Below the pieces are notes generated by a model. The model had not been told where the DNA came from and ran no database searches. It saw only the letters and a program-made list of their open reading frames with translations. Positions 1 to 12,810 of a stretch of DNA of 64,000 nucleotides are shown one piece after another (positions within the stretch are counted from its first letter, which is position 1; the number at the start of each line of letters is the position of its first letter). Origin of the DNA: Hymenopus coronatus (Eukaryota; Arthropoda; Insecta; Mantodea; Hymenopodidae); contig CM060900.1 of NCBI GenBank assembly GCA_030762935.1, positions 290,653,736 to 290,717,735 on the forward strand. The letters run 5' to 3'. Made by a program: the position numbers and the translations under genes.

Positions 1-978
1 TTATATTTTAATTGAATGACGTTTTGATTGTGTGATGGAAATATTAGTGTGTGTAATGTGTATAAATATTTCATTCTCCAATCATTAAAAATGTTTAATT
101 GGCGTATGTGAAGAAATACCATCGAATACGGAATATATCTCCTGATGTGCCTGATGTCGTTAACTACTTGTTTTTCTTTCATGGCAGAATATCTGCATCT
201 GTAAAGCTATCTTCCAGCTGATTATATCCCCCTTGAATTGAAAACATATAGCATTAGAGTCTATACCATAATATTCACAGTGAATTACCATTGCGCAAAC
301 ATTAATATGTGTTTTGAAATGAAAGCATGTTATAATAAAGATGATAATAATGATAATAATAATAATAATAATAATAATAATTCATTATATCTACTGGATT
401 AAAATCCATACACCACTAGATGCAATTAAAATATATTTTGTATATTTTTAATTGAAAGAAACAGCTTCTACGTTTTATGTGTGATCCTGTTTCAATTATT
501 GGATTTTCAGTAGTGTTTTGTTGGAATAATAGGTATTGCAGACATTGATTTGTCTGTGTAGGAACAAAGCTTTTTAAAATTGATAATTTGCATCTGGTAA
601 TGAAGCACCGGCTCTTAAAATTTTGGAACATTTTCAAGTTTTCTTTAACGGAAACAATTGTTACTTTACACAATTAAGCATAGCTGTAGATCGAATAAGA
701 TATTTCACATTGTTAAATTAATATTATTTCATATGTGTTTCTAAATTTTCAATTCCTTCGGAAATGATTTGTAAACTAACCACCAACATGAATTGGTCTA
801 TAAGGAAACAATTTATATTAGCAAATGAAATGATGCGTTTACTACCATTGATAAAGCTTTTTGAAAGCTAATTATTTGTTTCTGGTAATGAAACACGTGG
901 TCATAAAATATTTCAAAATTTTGGAGCTTTTTATACAAAGCTATATACGATTATTGGTTTTCATATTGAAAATAGCTA
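1..978. other. AT-rich flank without a gene
   Basis: No coding similarity is seen on either strand. The only structured sequence is an imperfect (TAA)n microsatellite at about 340-381. The right edge is the CAT-type tail of LINE copy A1. Confidence 0.6.
340..381. repeat. (TAA)n microsatellite
   Basis: About 13 near-perfect ATA/TAA units with one GAT interruption. It is not obviously attached to a retroelement end. Confidence 0.85.
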
Positions 979-1749
979 TATGATGATGATTATGATGATG
1001 ATGATGATGGTAAATGTGGTATGAGGGCGCTCAACTAGGTCATACGCGCCCTGATAAAACAATTCGTGGCAACAGCGCAAGATAAAAGGAATATATAAGT
1101 AAAGCTGAAGTAAAACTTGAGCTAAAAAGAGATAAAAACCCAAGAAACATAAAACCATCCAGAGCTAAAACAGAAATAAACAATCTTATAAAATTATGCC
1201 GAACAATGGAGCGAAAAGAGGATAAAAATATCGAAAGCTAAAAAGTAATAAAAATATGTAATGGGACAAAGGTATAAAATGTCGAAAACCAGTACTAGCG
1301 CTCTATTATCAACCCTTAAAGAAATAAAACGATTTAAAAACCCAATGTAAAAGGCACTTGAGATAAAAGCTTTAAAATCATAGCTATGGCGCTGTCATTA
1401 TCCATCAGGACCTCCACTAGACAGCCCGGAATGTCCATTAATGACCGTGTGTATAGCAGGGAAAAATACTCCAGCAATACATGAGGGTGGACAACGTTTC
1501 TCCACAGAGAGGACAGAATGGAGCTGGTTCGTTCTTAAAAAGATAACAATGAGTAAAAATAGAGTGGCCAATTCGCAAGTAAGCCAAGATCACCTCTTCC
1601 CGGAGGCAGAGACGATATAAAATTACCAAGTTGGTATCGAAGTCCTCATCTCTCTAAACTTGTTTCCACGGAGATCAGACCACTAATCATGCCACTCGGA
1701 AACCACCTCTCTCCGGAGAACAAGTCCAAAGTCTACACATATTACACTT

Positions 1750-4700
1750 TAAATAGCAGGAGGGCTGCCGTCTTTGCCGCCAAATCCGTAAGTTCATTCT
1801 CCGGCAAACCACCGTGACCAGGAATCCAATCAAAGCCCACAATTACGCCAAAAGCGTGCAAAAGGTGGAGGCCATCCTTAATGCGCTGTACAAGAGGATA
1901 GTTGTAGAGTCAAGAAGGCTCTCGACGGCATTAACGCAATCACGCATTACAAAGCAGTCACCCAAATTTCGACGACGGAAATAGCGAGTGACTCGATATA
2001 TGCCATAAAGTTCTGCGGAATACATGTATGTCTACTTGGTAATCCGAAAGTATATAGATCTGTACCAGTAACAAAGGCACATTCAACACTGTGGGTACAC
2101 TAATTTCCATGAGTGTCTATACCAATGCGGCCACTGTAATGGGATAAACATTCTGTAAAACAAGTATGGATTCTAGCCGAGCACATCGTAGAATTCCCGT
2201 ATGCCGTCATACCGTGATCTACGAGGGATGTAGTACGTAAGCAAGGTGTCGCCTGGGGTGCTACAAGTTGCAAAAGCGGGCGTTAAACACTATAAAAAAA
2301 AGTAACCAAGGTGAGAGCACACTCTCACCCTTGGGAAACATCCTAGGCATTTCAATATTGTGCTTCTGTAAAGGCTCCCGGAAACGAAAACCTGCCGTCC
2401 TTCGACTAAGGGAGAGAAAGAGGTATCGTTTTCCCAGCTTGGGTGAGAAGAAAGCGTGGAATGTTGGATGCGCAGGCATGCACTGAAGCCCACAGTCATA
2501 ATTACCTATCAGGACACCACGGCCACATCGCAGAGGGGTTCTGCCGATTAGGCGTACAGACAAATAACTGGGCTAAAGATTACACCAACTTGGAGCGGAA
2601 CAGCGCCCAATAAAGACGGAGCAGAACTGTCCCATCCGCACCCCAAGATTTGTCACTGAGTACCCGTAAAATATTAAGAGAACGGTATTACCGCGCTTTA
2701 AGCTGCAGTATATGTGGTGACCAACATAGTTTCCGATCGAATATCAAACCCAAGAGTCTAGCCTGATCTGCGAAGGGAAGTATTTCTGGCTGAGTCAAAC
2801 AGAAGTTACCATTTGCCACCTACGGCGCCAGAAGTTAACGCAGAGTGTCAGTTGAGAAATAAAAGCCGTTTGCCGAGCTCCAAGCTGTAAGACTGTCCAA
2901 ACACTGCTGGAGACCGCGCTCCAAAAACGGCGTACGTTGAGAAGTACAAAAGATGGCAAAGTCGTCTACGAATAAGCAAAATGAGACACCCGGAGGAACA
3001 CATTGCATAATAGATTTAGTCACTATAGCAAAAAAGCTTAAATACTGATCCCTGGGGCACACCGATCTGTTGAATAAAGGAATCCGAAAAAAAACCTAGC
3101 TGACCCATACTCGGAAAAAGCAGTCTTTCAGAAACTTCTGAATGAATATTGGTGGGCGTTTCCACATATATCGCAGTGGTGTATGTAGCGTAATATCCCA
3201 ACACAATGCTCTCCAACACGTATCACAGGCCTTCTTGAGGTCAACGAATATCCCAACAGCTTGACAGTTCCTTACAAAGCCGTACATGATATGCCTTGAT
3301 ACCGAAACAAAGTGGTCAGCCACTGACCGACGTTTTCGAAAACCGCACTGGGCATTAGTCAATAGATTGTTGGATTCCAGCCACCACACCAACCGTTCAT
3401 TGATCATGTGTTCCATTACCTTGCCGACGCAACTGCTAAGAAATTGGACGGTAGGTAAGGAAGATGACGGTTCCTCCCAGGCTGTAAAATAGGTATGATG
3501 CTGGCCTCCCGCCACTTTCCGGGGAACATAGCGTCAGTCCAAACACATTCTATACCTCGAGCACAAAAGCATTACCTTCAGAAGAGAGATGTCGCAAACA
3601 TTGGGACGTGGATTCAATCTAGTCCTGGTGCATATTTTCGCTAAGAAGAAAGCGTATGGACAACTGCGCTAAGATTAAAAGCCGATTACAGTCGTCTCCT
3701 GAACAGAAGGCGGAACATCGAGATTACACATGAGTCTGCACTACTAGAAACGCTGGCGAATAACTGTCGGAGTTGGAGGTGAAAGCTCTGCCTAACATAT
3801 TAACCACGTCAATTTTATTAACAAGAGCACTCGCTACTGTTTTAGTCGGACAATTGGCACAGGGGCCAATTTCCGGCCACACGCCTTAACTTATCCCATA
3901 GGAAGGTGTGTGTCGATTAATGGAAGCTACTAAATTATTCCAGGATATTTTTTTGCTATCCTTAATAACCCGTCTAGAATTGGCACGCAACTTCTTATAG
4001 TGTATCAAGTTACACACTGTAGGGCGACACTGGAAAACAAGGAAAGTGCGTGTGCGTGCACGAATGACATTCCCATATTGCCCTGAGCACCATGACACTG
4101 CAAATCGACGGGGTAGATCAGTAGAGCGCGGAGTATAGTGCTCAGCAGCACAAAGAATCGTCTCTGTGAGAAGGTCGACAATTGATCCACAGATGGTTGC
4201 TCGTCATAGCTAAAACAGCCTAACGTGAGTATATGTTCTAGTTGGCTTGATCTAAGCGCCATCTAGGTAACGTTTAGAATATCATCATGCATTAAGAGAG
4301 GAATGAGACGTGGGAAGTGGTCACTAGAATGTAAATCAGAGATGATGTTCTAACATAAAGAGACTGCTAATTATATGAATAAACTGCTATATCAAGGTCG
4401 GAAAAAGTACTTAATACACCAGAAAGAAATGTGGGCTCTCCGGTGTTCAGGAGGGCCGGAATAGTATCGTCCAGGAAATCGGCAATTAGATGGCCTCTCG
4501 AACAAACCAGAGGATATTCCCAAAGTGGATTATGTGCATTCACATCGCCTACCAAAAGAAAAGGTGTCGGTAGCTGCGAAATCAGGTCTTTCAAAGCAGT
4601 TTGGGAGCGGTCAGCAGATGGAGAGGCAGATGTATACTACAAACGGTGAAGTGGTGGATAAAAGCGTCATCCGAACAGCAACTGACTGGATATCAGATTG

Positions 4701-4935
4701 TAAAGGAACGGCCTCGGCGAAGATGTCGTCCCTGATGAGCATCATACTGCCTCCAGGAACAGGAACACCCTCCTCTGGCGATAAATCACACCTAACGGAG
4801 GAGTACTGCCTGATGGAAACAGTGTCCTGAGGAAGCAGCTTCGTCTCTTGTAATCACACGACCAAAGGCTGATTCCGGTAGAACATCAATTCAAGCTCTG
4901 CTAAATGTGGTCTAATTACGCGTATGTTTCACCAT
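1750..4935 (-). pseudogene. LINE A1 ORF2: endonuclease-RT-RNase H remnant
   Basis: Decayed pol of copy A1. The probable start is the ATG at 4933-4935, aligned with the clearer start of copy A5. Endonuclease: about 4367-4594 reads GDVNAHNPLW, then RGHLIADFL and LLNTGEPTF, the usual APE-type blocks. RT: about 2835-3515 has ERLVWWLES, GFRKRRSVADH, FVDLKKA, GVPQGS and the catalytic FVDD at 2961-2972. RNase H: about 1756-2030 has YSAELYGIYR and then an IPGHGG-type block near 1800. The frame breaks several times, so no functional protein is expected. In the living element this enzyme nicks the target and copies the RNA at the site. Confidence 0.8.
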
Positions 4936-4999
4936 TGTCGATATTATGGGGTAAGTGCTAAATTGAAAACCGTTTCTACATATTCGGCTGTGCAGGTTA

Positions 5000-6362
5000 G
5001 TTTAACTAATTCTTCTTTGCTCTCCGACTAATGCCTTTCTCAAGGGCGTGATCCTGTCACTTTCACACCGCTCGTTTGGCAGTGGCGGCCGAATCCTCCT
5101 GTCCCATCTTCTCCACAGAGGAGGAACCCATTCATAATTGAAGCTTTCGGTTCAAGAACCTCAAACTGATATGAGGTACTGATCGGCGAAGGTGGTCGTC
5201 GCCGATTAGGGCTCCTGCCAGAAGATGCCTCAGAGGAAGATCTACGTGGAGAGTGACGTGGCCTGGTCCTTCCTTCCCTTAGGTGTTTTGGGTGTGGTCT
5301 TTACGATTTATTTCAAGAAGTTGGATCTGGATAACTGGTCTTAAACTTAAACACTGCTGCAGAAATTGTGACAGGCTTCCCAGTCTTGTTTCCCGAAATC
5401 GAAGGTCTAAGTGATAACCCGTTCTGGACTACTCTGTATGTTGGCAGATTTGGAAAATGCTGAGGCGGACTTAGACAAAGTGACAGTTGGCTTTGGTAGC
5501 GGCCTGGCTACGAGGATATTGTCAGCAATGGTGGCCCCGTTTAAATCGCAGGTCTGAGTTGTCATTTCCCGCCTAGGTACCGGTTTAGCTACAACTGAGC
5601 TCTATGAACTGGACCGCGGGACAGAGAGTAAGCGAAGTAGCTGTAGTTTCAGGACTTCCAAAAGGACACCTTTTCTTTCACTCGAATTACCTGGATTGCT
5701 CTCTCCTCTGCAAAACGGGGACAGTCACGGCAACTAGATGGATGTTTCCCACTGCAGTTAACACAAGATTGTAGTGAGGTGCAACTGCCATCGTGATGGG
5801 CATCAACCACTACAAGCCTCGCTCGTGTGTCCAAAGCGTTGACATTTATAGCATCTTAGTGGGTTCTGAATTTAGGGCCTAACTTCAATGGCCTTGTAGC
5901 GTGACCTAGGCCCTTGAGGGAGCTCCACCCGATCAAAGGTGAGGAACAGGGTACGAGTAGACATGAATTCACAATTCACTCTCCGCTGAACCCTGTGCTG
6001 CGAGATTATTTTTTATCTTCTCATTCGAGAGATCGTCCAAGGCGCGGGGGGACAACATGGAGTTGAGTGTCTTGTGCACCTCGGCCTTCAAGGGATAGCT
6101 GGCTAACGTAGAGACTATAGGTTATTTCGCAGCCAGGAATGATGAAAGGGCCTCAAACAGGAGCGCGCCATTACATATCTTAACATACGACTTAACACAA
6201 GCAGCAATTTTGTCAAGCTCTTTTTAATTGGTGATCGGGCTTGCCGTGGAGATCTTCCTACCTTTTTCTGTCCGATTAACAACCAAGTACCGTAAACGCA
6301 AGATTCAGCTACTTCTTTTCCAACATAATTCTCCAGTTTAGTATACTTTTATTTGGTGCCAT
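5000..6362 (-). pseudogene. LINE A1 ORF1: gag-like remnant
   Basis: Degenerate nucleic-acid-binding ORF1. The start is taken as the ATG at 6360-6362 (MAPNK), which aligns with the same start in copy A5. The best-preserved part is 5649-5834, with the third cysteine knuckle (CVNCSGKHPSSCRDCP) and the following IQVIRVKEK segment seen in all family A gags. The remainder is broken by stops. ORF1 proteins of this kind coat the element RNA. This copy is inactive. Confidence 0.7.
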
Positions 6363-6826
6363 AAACATTAGCAATACATTCATCCCACAGTGCTCCCGAC
6401 CCACCACGGAGATCAACGAGGGGTCACCCCACAGGGGTAACTAACTAGTCCACACAGTGGATATAGCAGGCTTGCCGTCCCACTCAATGGAGTTTGGTAT
6501 AATACCTAGTCCTCGCCGATTAATTAGGGGTGGGTTAGTCCCTAGCCTCCCGTTTAGGCGAAGCACAAACCAAAGCGGTGTATCAAGCTAAGCAGCCTTC
6601 CCGGTTACAGAAGATCAGATTCCGAGGCTCAGATGCGCAATGCTCAACCAACCAGGATATTTCATTCCACCGACAGAGTTCTCCATGCACGGCCTACTAG
6701 TGGGTGGGCATTTGGGCCGAATGACTCCCTCTCATCACTTAGAGATTGCCCACACGAGGGAGTCAGGGTTGGCTCGGGACCCAGGATGCGCCAAACACAT
6801 ACCTACCATAGTAGGCCCCTGGGGGG
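6363..6826 (-). promoter_or_regulatory. LINE A1 5' UTR
   Basis: About 464 nt between the ORF1 ATG and the 5' terminus, alignable end to end with 59061-59526 in copy A5. The terminus carries a run of C on the element strand after a small inverted repeat (CCTAC, CATA loop, GTAGG) near 6800-6815. Elements of this class usually carry an internal promoter here. No promoter motif is proven. Confidence 0.55.
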
Positions 6827-7366
6827 AGAAGGCACTGCATGTGAGAATTAATAAGCTGCTTCTTCCTGATGTTATAGAAATTCCGGATTATGTTGGTAAG
6901 AGGTCCTTGATGTTCGTTTATTTTGAGATGCAGTTTTACCGTCTTCAACGTTTTGAAAACGCCTCTCCGTCTCTGCAGTCCACCTCCTCGCTATCTGCCT
7001 TGATATTTTGTGTTTATTTTGGGTGCTCCCACTTTGCACGCTCTCTGATAGGGGAGGTATAATGGAAATCGTCTCTTCCCTGAAGTCTGTTGTTACTAGA
7101 GCAGAAAGTGTCAGGCTGGGATGCTATAATGTTCCTCTTTGTTAGCGTCAATGAATGTACGCGTACATTCTAAGGACTTATGTTACCGAGTGAGCGGGCA
7201 AAGTAATATTGCTTTTGTGTGTAGGCTTCCTGTCCTTTGTATCTCCTCTGGGTTTGTTGCGTTGCTGTAGATTGCAAAGGTAATAAGACTATGTAAATTG
7301 TTTGTTAGCGTGCGTGTGTGCATTTGCGTGTCTGTATATTATTTTATATGTGTACCGTGTGAGTAG

Positions 7367-7414
<48 letters not shown>
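7367..7414. repeat. (GT)n-(GA)n compound microsatellite
   Basis: Seven GT units pass directly into 17 perfect GA units. Confidence 0.95.
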
Positions 7415-7417
<3 letters not shown>

Positions 7418-7596
7418 CGTTATAGTTCCTGTTAAGATATTATAAATGCCAGTCATACTGTGTGCGATTGTAGATGTCATTGACTAGGGGTTTGCTCGAA
7501 ATGGGTTTTTCACATCTGTGTTGATGTGTGTGTGTGTGTGTTTGTGTCTGTGTATCCTAGGCGAGTGTATATGTATTCAACTAAATTCCCTTGTAA

Positions 7597-7710
7597 TAGG
7601 GAGGTGGGTGGGTAGGTTGGTAGGTAGGTAGGCAGGCAGATAGGTAGGTAGTTGTGTAGAAAGATAGGCAGGTAGTTAAGTAGGTAGGTACGTACGTCGG
7701 CAGGCAGATA
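7597..7710. repeat. Degenerate (TAGG)n minisatellite
   Basis: About 110 bp of TAGG/CAGG-type tetranucleotides with interruptions, including a TACGTACGT stretch. Confidence 0.85.
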
Positions 7711-8711
7711 TGAAATGGTGGTTGTAGTGCTTATTAAGGTATAACAAACTACACTGCATGCGTATGTGTGCTTGTGTATATTTGTTTACTATAGTGTTTT
7801 TCTTTGCTCTGTCTTTTATTTAAGTTGTGACATTTATTTAGAGCTAGCAAAAAGCTGCCTGTTCTGTTAGGTGAAACTATTTTATTCCCGAAGATACCAA
7901 AACATTAATTCCAAGGCAAATATACTAGTCGCATTCATTTGTATCAGTATTTATCGTTGCGTTTAAGGTTGCATATTAAGGTAGAGATGATTTTTTTATA
8001 CTGTTCCACGTTCACTTTTACTGCTGTGGCATAGCAGGCGATTGAGAGATATGATGATAACAATGATGGTGCTGATGATGATGATGATTGGAATTTAAGG
8101 CCGCAACAATTCAGGGTTATTAGCGCCCTTTTAAAGCAATCGTTGCTAAGAGCAATAAGGTCGATCAATAAAACAGATCATAAATGAATCTTTAAAAACA
8201 ACTAAAATAATAAATGAAATGTAAAAAAATAAAACTGTCCATTGCACAAACCATAGGGAAGCTAACAAATCTTAAAACAACGGAGCTTAAGCTAGGTGAC
8301 TATAAGAAAGGCTACATTGCTAAAAGATACAAGTGCTAAAGAATTAAATATCGCAGCTATTTCTCGCAAGCACAAATTAAATGTATGTAATACCAGATGT
8401 AATCTTAAAAGAGAGGGAAGATAAAAATTTAAAAACCCTAACTACCGATCGGTTATCATCCACTAAGATCTCTTCAGTAGTGCCGGCATTCACAGAATGG
8501 CTCTAAACAGGAAACACGAACACACTCTATCAGTGCATGACGAATCGTTAAATTTTAACCACACTGAGGACAGATAAGAGCTGAATCCCTTTTAAGTAGT
8601 TAGTCGTGTGTAAAAGACAGTGGCCAATACTCGGTAAGGCTAAAATCACTTCCTCACTGCGAGATGAACGAGAGGAATTTGACTAGTGTACCCGAAGATG
8701 CTTCACTTCTT

Positions 8712-11700
8712 CTAGCCTGTTGCCGCGCAGAACCGACCACTCTGCAAGCCAGCACGAAAGCATCGCTCTCCGCACAACAAGCCTAAAATCTTCGACTGTT
8801 GAACAACTAATTGTAACACCGTTGTTAGCGACTTTGCCGCCACATCCGCCAGTTCATTCCCCGACAACTCAGCTTGTCCAGATAACCCTGCGCAATATAC
8901 ATTAATGCCAGAGGCGTGTAAAATGTGGAAGACATCCTGAATGTGCTGCACTAAAGGATGGTAGCTGTACAATTCACGGATGTTCAGAAGTGCTCTAAGT
9001 GAATCACTCAGAATAAGACAGTCACAAAGTTACGACGGAGAACGCCTAGAATAGCACGGTAAATAGTATACATCTCTGCAGTACAAATGAATATGTAACC
9101 AGGCAAACTGAAAGTATGTGATTTGATTCCAGTAACAAAGGCACACCTTCAGTGCATGCATTTCCATCTGTGGATACACAAATTCGGTCGCTGTTAGGGA
9201 TAACACAATTAAAAAAAAGGAGCACGGATACTACACACAGGATTCCTAGACTTCCCGAATGCCATTATCCCGAGTTTGATGTGGAATGTAGCACATAAAA
9301 AAATGGTACACCCTCTCTCCTTTGGGGAAAATGCCAAATATTGTATTACCGTGGTTCCGAAGAAGCTCTCAAAAACGAAAACCTGGAGGCTTTGGATAAA
9401 TTCTGGGTGACGATAACGTTTGTTTAGCTAAGTAGAGCTAAAAGGGGTAAACGTTGGATGTGTAGACATGCACTTAAGCCCACAGCCATAATTTGCACGA
9501 CGACATCGCAAAACGGGTTCTCCTGGATCGGCGTAGAAGGTCACAACTGCGCTGGTTGGAAAGGCTACAACATTCATAGGGTGCTGTTTATGGTCAGTAA
9601 CTAAATTTTTCAGCACAGGCGGTCATGCTGAAGAATAAACAGTGCAACTTGGATAGGATGAGCGAACGATAAAGAGGCAGCAACACTATCCATTACGCTC
9701 CCCAAGATTTGCTACTTAGTATCTGCAAAATATTGAAACAGCGATCACATGGTGATTTGAACTGTGCTACATTATGACGAGCAAAGTTTGCGATTGAATA
9801 TCAAACCAAGTAATCTCGTCTCACCTGGGAATGAAGTAAATCTCGCCCGAGGAGAAAGCAACGTTACAGTGGCCTTCTACGGCTCCAGATGTTTATGCAG
9901 AAGGACTTCTAAATTGAGCAGCAAAAACGATGTTTTGAGCATCAACCATAAAGGTTGTTTAAACACTCCTGGTGACGGCGTTCCGAAAACAGTGTATGCT
10001 GAGAAGTAGAAAAGATTGCAACGTCGTCTACGAATAAGCAGGAACAGACACCTGTGGAAACACATTACGATGCAGAATTAATCGCTATATCAAACTGCGT
10101 AACACCTAGTACCGACCCGTGCGGCACTCCATTCTCTTCACGCTAAGGATTTGAAAAAACCAAGCCGACTCTTATTCAAAAAATGCTCTTCCTCATGAGC
10201 TTCTGATTGAGTGACGCAAGATGTCCAGGTTATTGTGCAGAAAACGTAAAATCCCTGCCCGTAAACAAGTACCATAGGCCTTCTCGAGGTAAAAAAGTGT
10301 CGAAATATTTGATAATTCTTAAGACAGCCGTTCCTGATCTGCGTTGATAGTGACTCAAGTTGGTCAAATGCTGATCGGCGTCTCCGAAAACTACACCGAT
10401 CAGAAGATTGTAAGATTCGAGCCAACACACCAACCCTTCATTGATCATGCGTTCCATCACCTTGCAACCGCAGCTGGTGAGGGATTTGGGACGGTGAGCT
10501 GGATGGAAGGTGACGGTCCTTTCCACATTTCGAAATAACAATGATGTTGTCCTCCCACCACTTAACTGGAAAAGTGGCAGCAACCCAGACACGATTATAG
10601 ACCTCGAGTAGGAAAGACATAGCTTCAGGAGAGAGAATTTGTGTCATTTGGTCGTGGATGCTATCTGGATCCGGTGTAGAGCTCTCCGAACCTGAAAGTG
10701 CATGGTCCATCTCCGTCATGGTAAAAAGGTGAGTTTAGTCTTCAAAGTTGCCATAGCGGAAGGCTAAACCCAGATTCCTTCTGAGTTAGAGACATGAGCG
10801 AAAGTACTGCCAGGGGTGCTAGCCAAGCCCAGCTTATCAACCATAGTGCTTTTTTTTTTTTTTTTGACCGTAATCGGCATATGGATCGCTTTTACGGCTA
10901 CACGCCTTAATTTATCCCATACGACAGAGGAAGCTGTGTGTCGGTTACAAAAGCTTTTTCTATGATGGCTTCCTGCTATCCGTAATAATTTGTATAAATT
11001 GGGCACGCAGCTCTTTATATTGTATCAGATTATCAAGGATAGCAGGACACTGGAAAACCCGTTGAGCACATCTATGAACACAAATGGCATTCCGGCATTC
11101 ATCTGTCCTCCAAGGGGCAGGAAATCGACGGGGATGTCCAGTCGACTGCAGGATAGAGAGCCCAGAAGCAGAAATAGTTATCTCGGTGAGGTTTTGGACT
11201 AAAAGGTACACCGAGTCGTGGTTGTTGTAGTGAACAATGGCAAAATAGGAATAAAGATTCCAGTTGACTCGTTCAAAGTACCAATTTAGAAAAACCTGTT
11301 GAACATAAATTCAGTGCAAAGAGGACAATAGGAATAGGAAAGTGGTCACTAGAATGTAAGTCAAAGATGATATTCCATTGTAAGGAAACTGCCAACTGTG
11401 GTGAACAAACTGCTATGTACAGATGTGAGAAACTATTAACAGTGTCTCAAAGAAACGTAGGCCCCAGGTAGATTAGTATTAACCAAAACATTGGCGATCA
11501 GTTGACCTCTCGCAAAAGCCCGCGGGGTGGCCCGAAGTTGGTGGTGGGTATTCACGACACCTACCAACAGAATATGAGCTGATAACTGGGAAACGCACTC
11601 TTCTAAATCAGTGCACGAGAAGTCATCGGATGGGGGCGGGTATATGATGCAAGTGGTAAAGCTATTGGAGGGTAGGTTAATCTTTATGGCGACGGACTGT

Positions 11701-11934
11701 ATGTCAGATTATATGGGTAAAGATTCAGCAAAGATATCGCCGATTAAGCAACATAGTGCCCACATGTGCAGGAGCACCCTCCGCCGGCGATAAATCACAC
11801 CGTACAGAACAATACTGCCTGATTGTAACGTGCTCTTGAAGGCGAAGCTTGGTCTTTTGTAGGCCTACGACCAACGCTGAATCTGTTGGATCAATAATTC
11901 AGGCTCTGGGCGAGGCGGTCTAATGTGTGTTCTG

Positions 11935-11936
<2 letters not shown>
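8712..11936 (-). pseudogene. LINE A2 ORF2: endonuclease-RT-RNase H remnant
   Basis: Decayed pol. RNase H: 8712-9100, with HPLVQHIQDVFHILHASGI and GNELADVAAK. RT: about 9900-10719, with HALSGSESSTPDPD in the finger region, a KVMER-like block, LVCWLESYNLLIG and an FVDD motif encoded at 10023-10034. Endonuclease remnants: about 10960-11900, where DECRNAICVHRCAQRVFQC (about 11040-11110) matches the post-endonuclease linker of the family. The reading frame changes repeatedly. The catalytic DD survives although the protein as a whole cannot be made. Confidence 0.75.

Positions 11937-12004
<68 letters not shown>
11937..12004. repeat. (AT)n-(GT)n array inside LINE A2
   Basis: About 26 perfect AT units followed by GT units. 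The position matches the start-codon region of ORF2 in the other family A copies. Confidence 0.95.
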
Positions 12005-12039
12005 CTATAGATATTGTCTATACTATGAAATAATATCTA

Positions 12040-12810
12040 AGTAGAAAGCAATTTCTGCTTTTTGAGCAGTGCTGGTCGGTTCCATTTATTCTTTTTGGCC
12101 GTTAGACCCACAGTTTTCAGGAGCACGATCCTGCCGTTTACACATTGTCCCTCTTACAGTGCTGGCCGAATCCTCCTGTTCCATCTCTTCCATTGGGGAG
12201 GACCCCTTACTCATAGTAAAATTCGGTTCGAGAAAGTTTAACCGATTAGAGGTACTGATCGGCGAAGATGGTAAACCAGGCTTTATATTGGCGCAGCGGG
12301 TAGATGTTGATGCTGACGTAGACGTAGATGTTTAGGACTTTGGGTTTGGCCTAGCAGAATCTTCGCAGCGATGTTGATTCCATTAATATCGCAGGTCGCA
12401 GTTGTGATCTCCCGTCTCGCTACCGGCTTAGCTGCCATTGAGCTCTAAGTACCGGAGCGCGGGACAGAGAGATGACGGAGGTGCAGGAGTTTCCATGCTT
12501 CCGAGAAGAACGCCTTCTGTTTCACCCATATATGCTTCATCGTTCTTTCCGCTGCAAAACGGGGACAGTCGCGGGAACTAGAGGGAGGATGGCCGCCGCA
12601 GTTAACGCAAGATGAAGTGGACGTACATGCTCCATGGCACGAGTAATCTCTACAGATGGCACACCTAGATTGACCAGCACAGGATTCACTTTTTGACCAA
12701 GGTGATGACACCTGTAACATCTCAGGGGTTTCGGTATGTAGGGTCTTAAACCTTTAAGGTAGATCTACTCGATCAAAGATAAGGAACAGGGTACGGGTAG
12801 GCATAAATAA
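12040..12810 (-). pseudogene. LINE A2 ORF1: gag-like remnant, N-terminus deleted
   Basis: The zinc-knuckle block at 12445-12720 is fairly clear: RCAICRDYSCHGAC, then CVNCGGHPPSSSRDCPRF. The sequence stops resembling gag near 12810. The start codon region seen in A1 (6360) and A5 (59058) is absent, consistent with deletion. Confidence 0.7.

Larger units (their letters stand above)
979..6826 (-). mobile_element. LINE family A, copy A1 (near full length, degenerate)
   Basis: A minus-strand non-LTR retrotransposon of about 5.85 kb. Its 3' end is the (ATG)n tract at 979-1010, preceded on the element strand by a hairpin whose arms are AGGGCGC (1024-1030) and GCGCCCT (1046-1052). Reading the minus strand from the right there is a 5' UTR of about 464 nt, a gag-like ORF1 with CCHC knuckles, an APE endonuclease, an RT with an FVDD motif and an RNase H. 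This order fits I-like clades of RNase H-bearing LINEs. Both ORFs carry many stops and frameshifts. The 5' end at the G-run 6821-6826 is set by matching copy A5. I could not find a convincing target-site duplication. Confidence 0.85.
6827..8050. other. Non-genic spacer rich in microsatellites
   Basis: No convincing gene. It contains (GT)n at 7367-7380 running into (GA)n at 7381-7414, a (GT)n tract near 7526-7545 and an imperfect TAGG array at 7597-7710. Short open frames here have no recognisable motif. Confidence 0.6.

Noticed and set aside
6640..7062. A 140-codon plus-strand frame
   Set aside because: Its first half is antisense to the LINE A1 5' UTR and the rest has no motif.
12069..12335. 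An 88-codon frame ending in Asp-Val repeats
   Set aside because: It is antisense to the gag C-terminal region of LINE A2.
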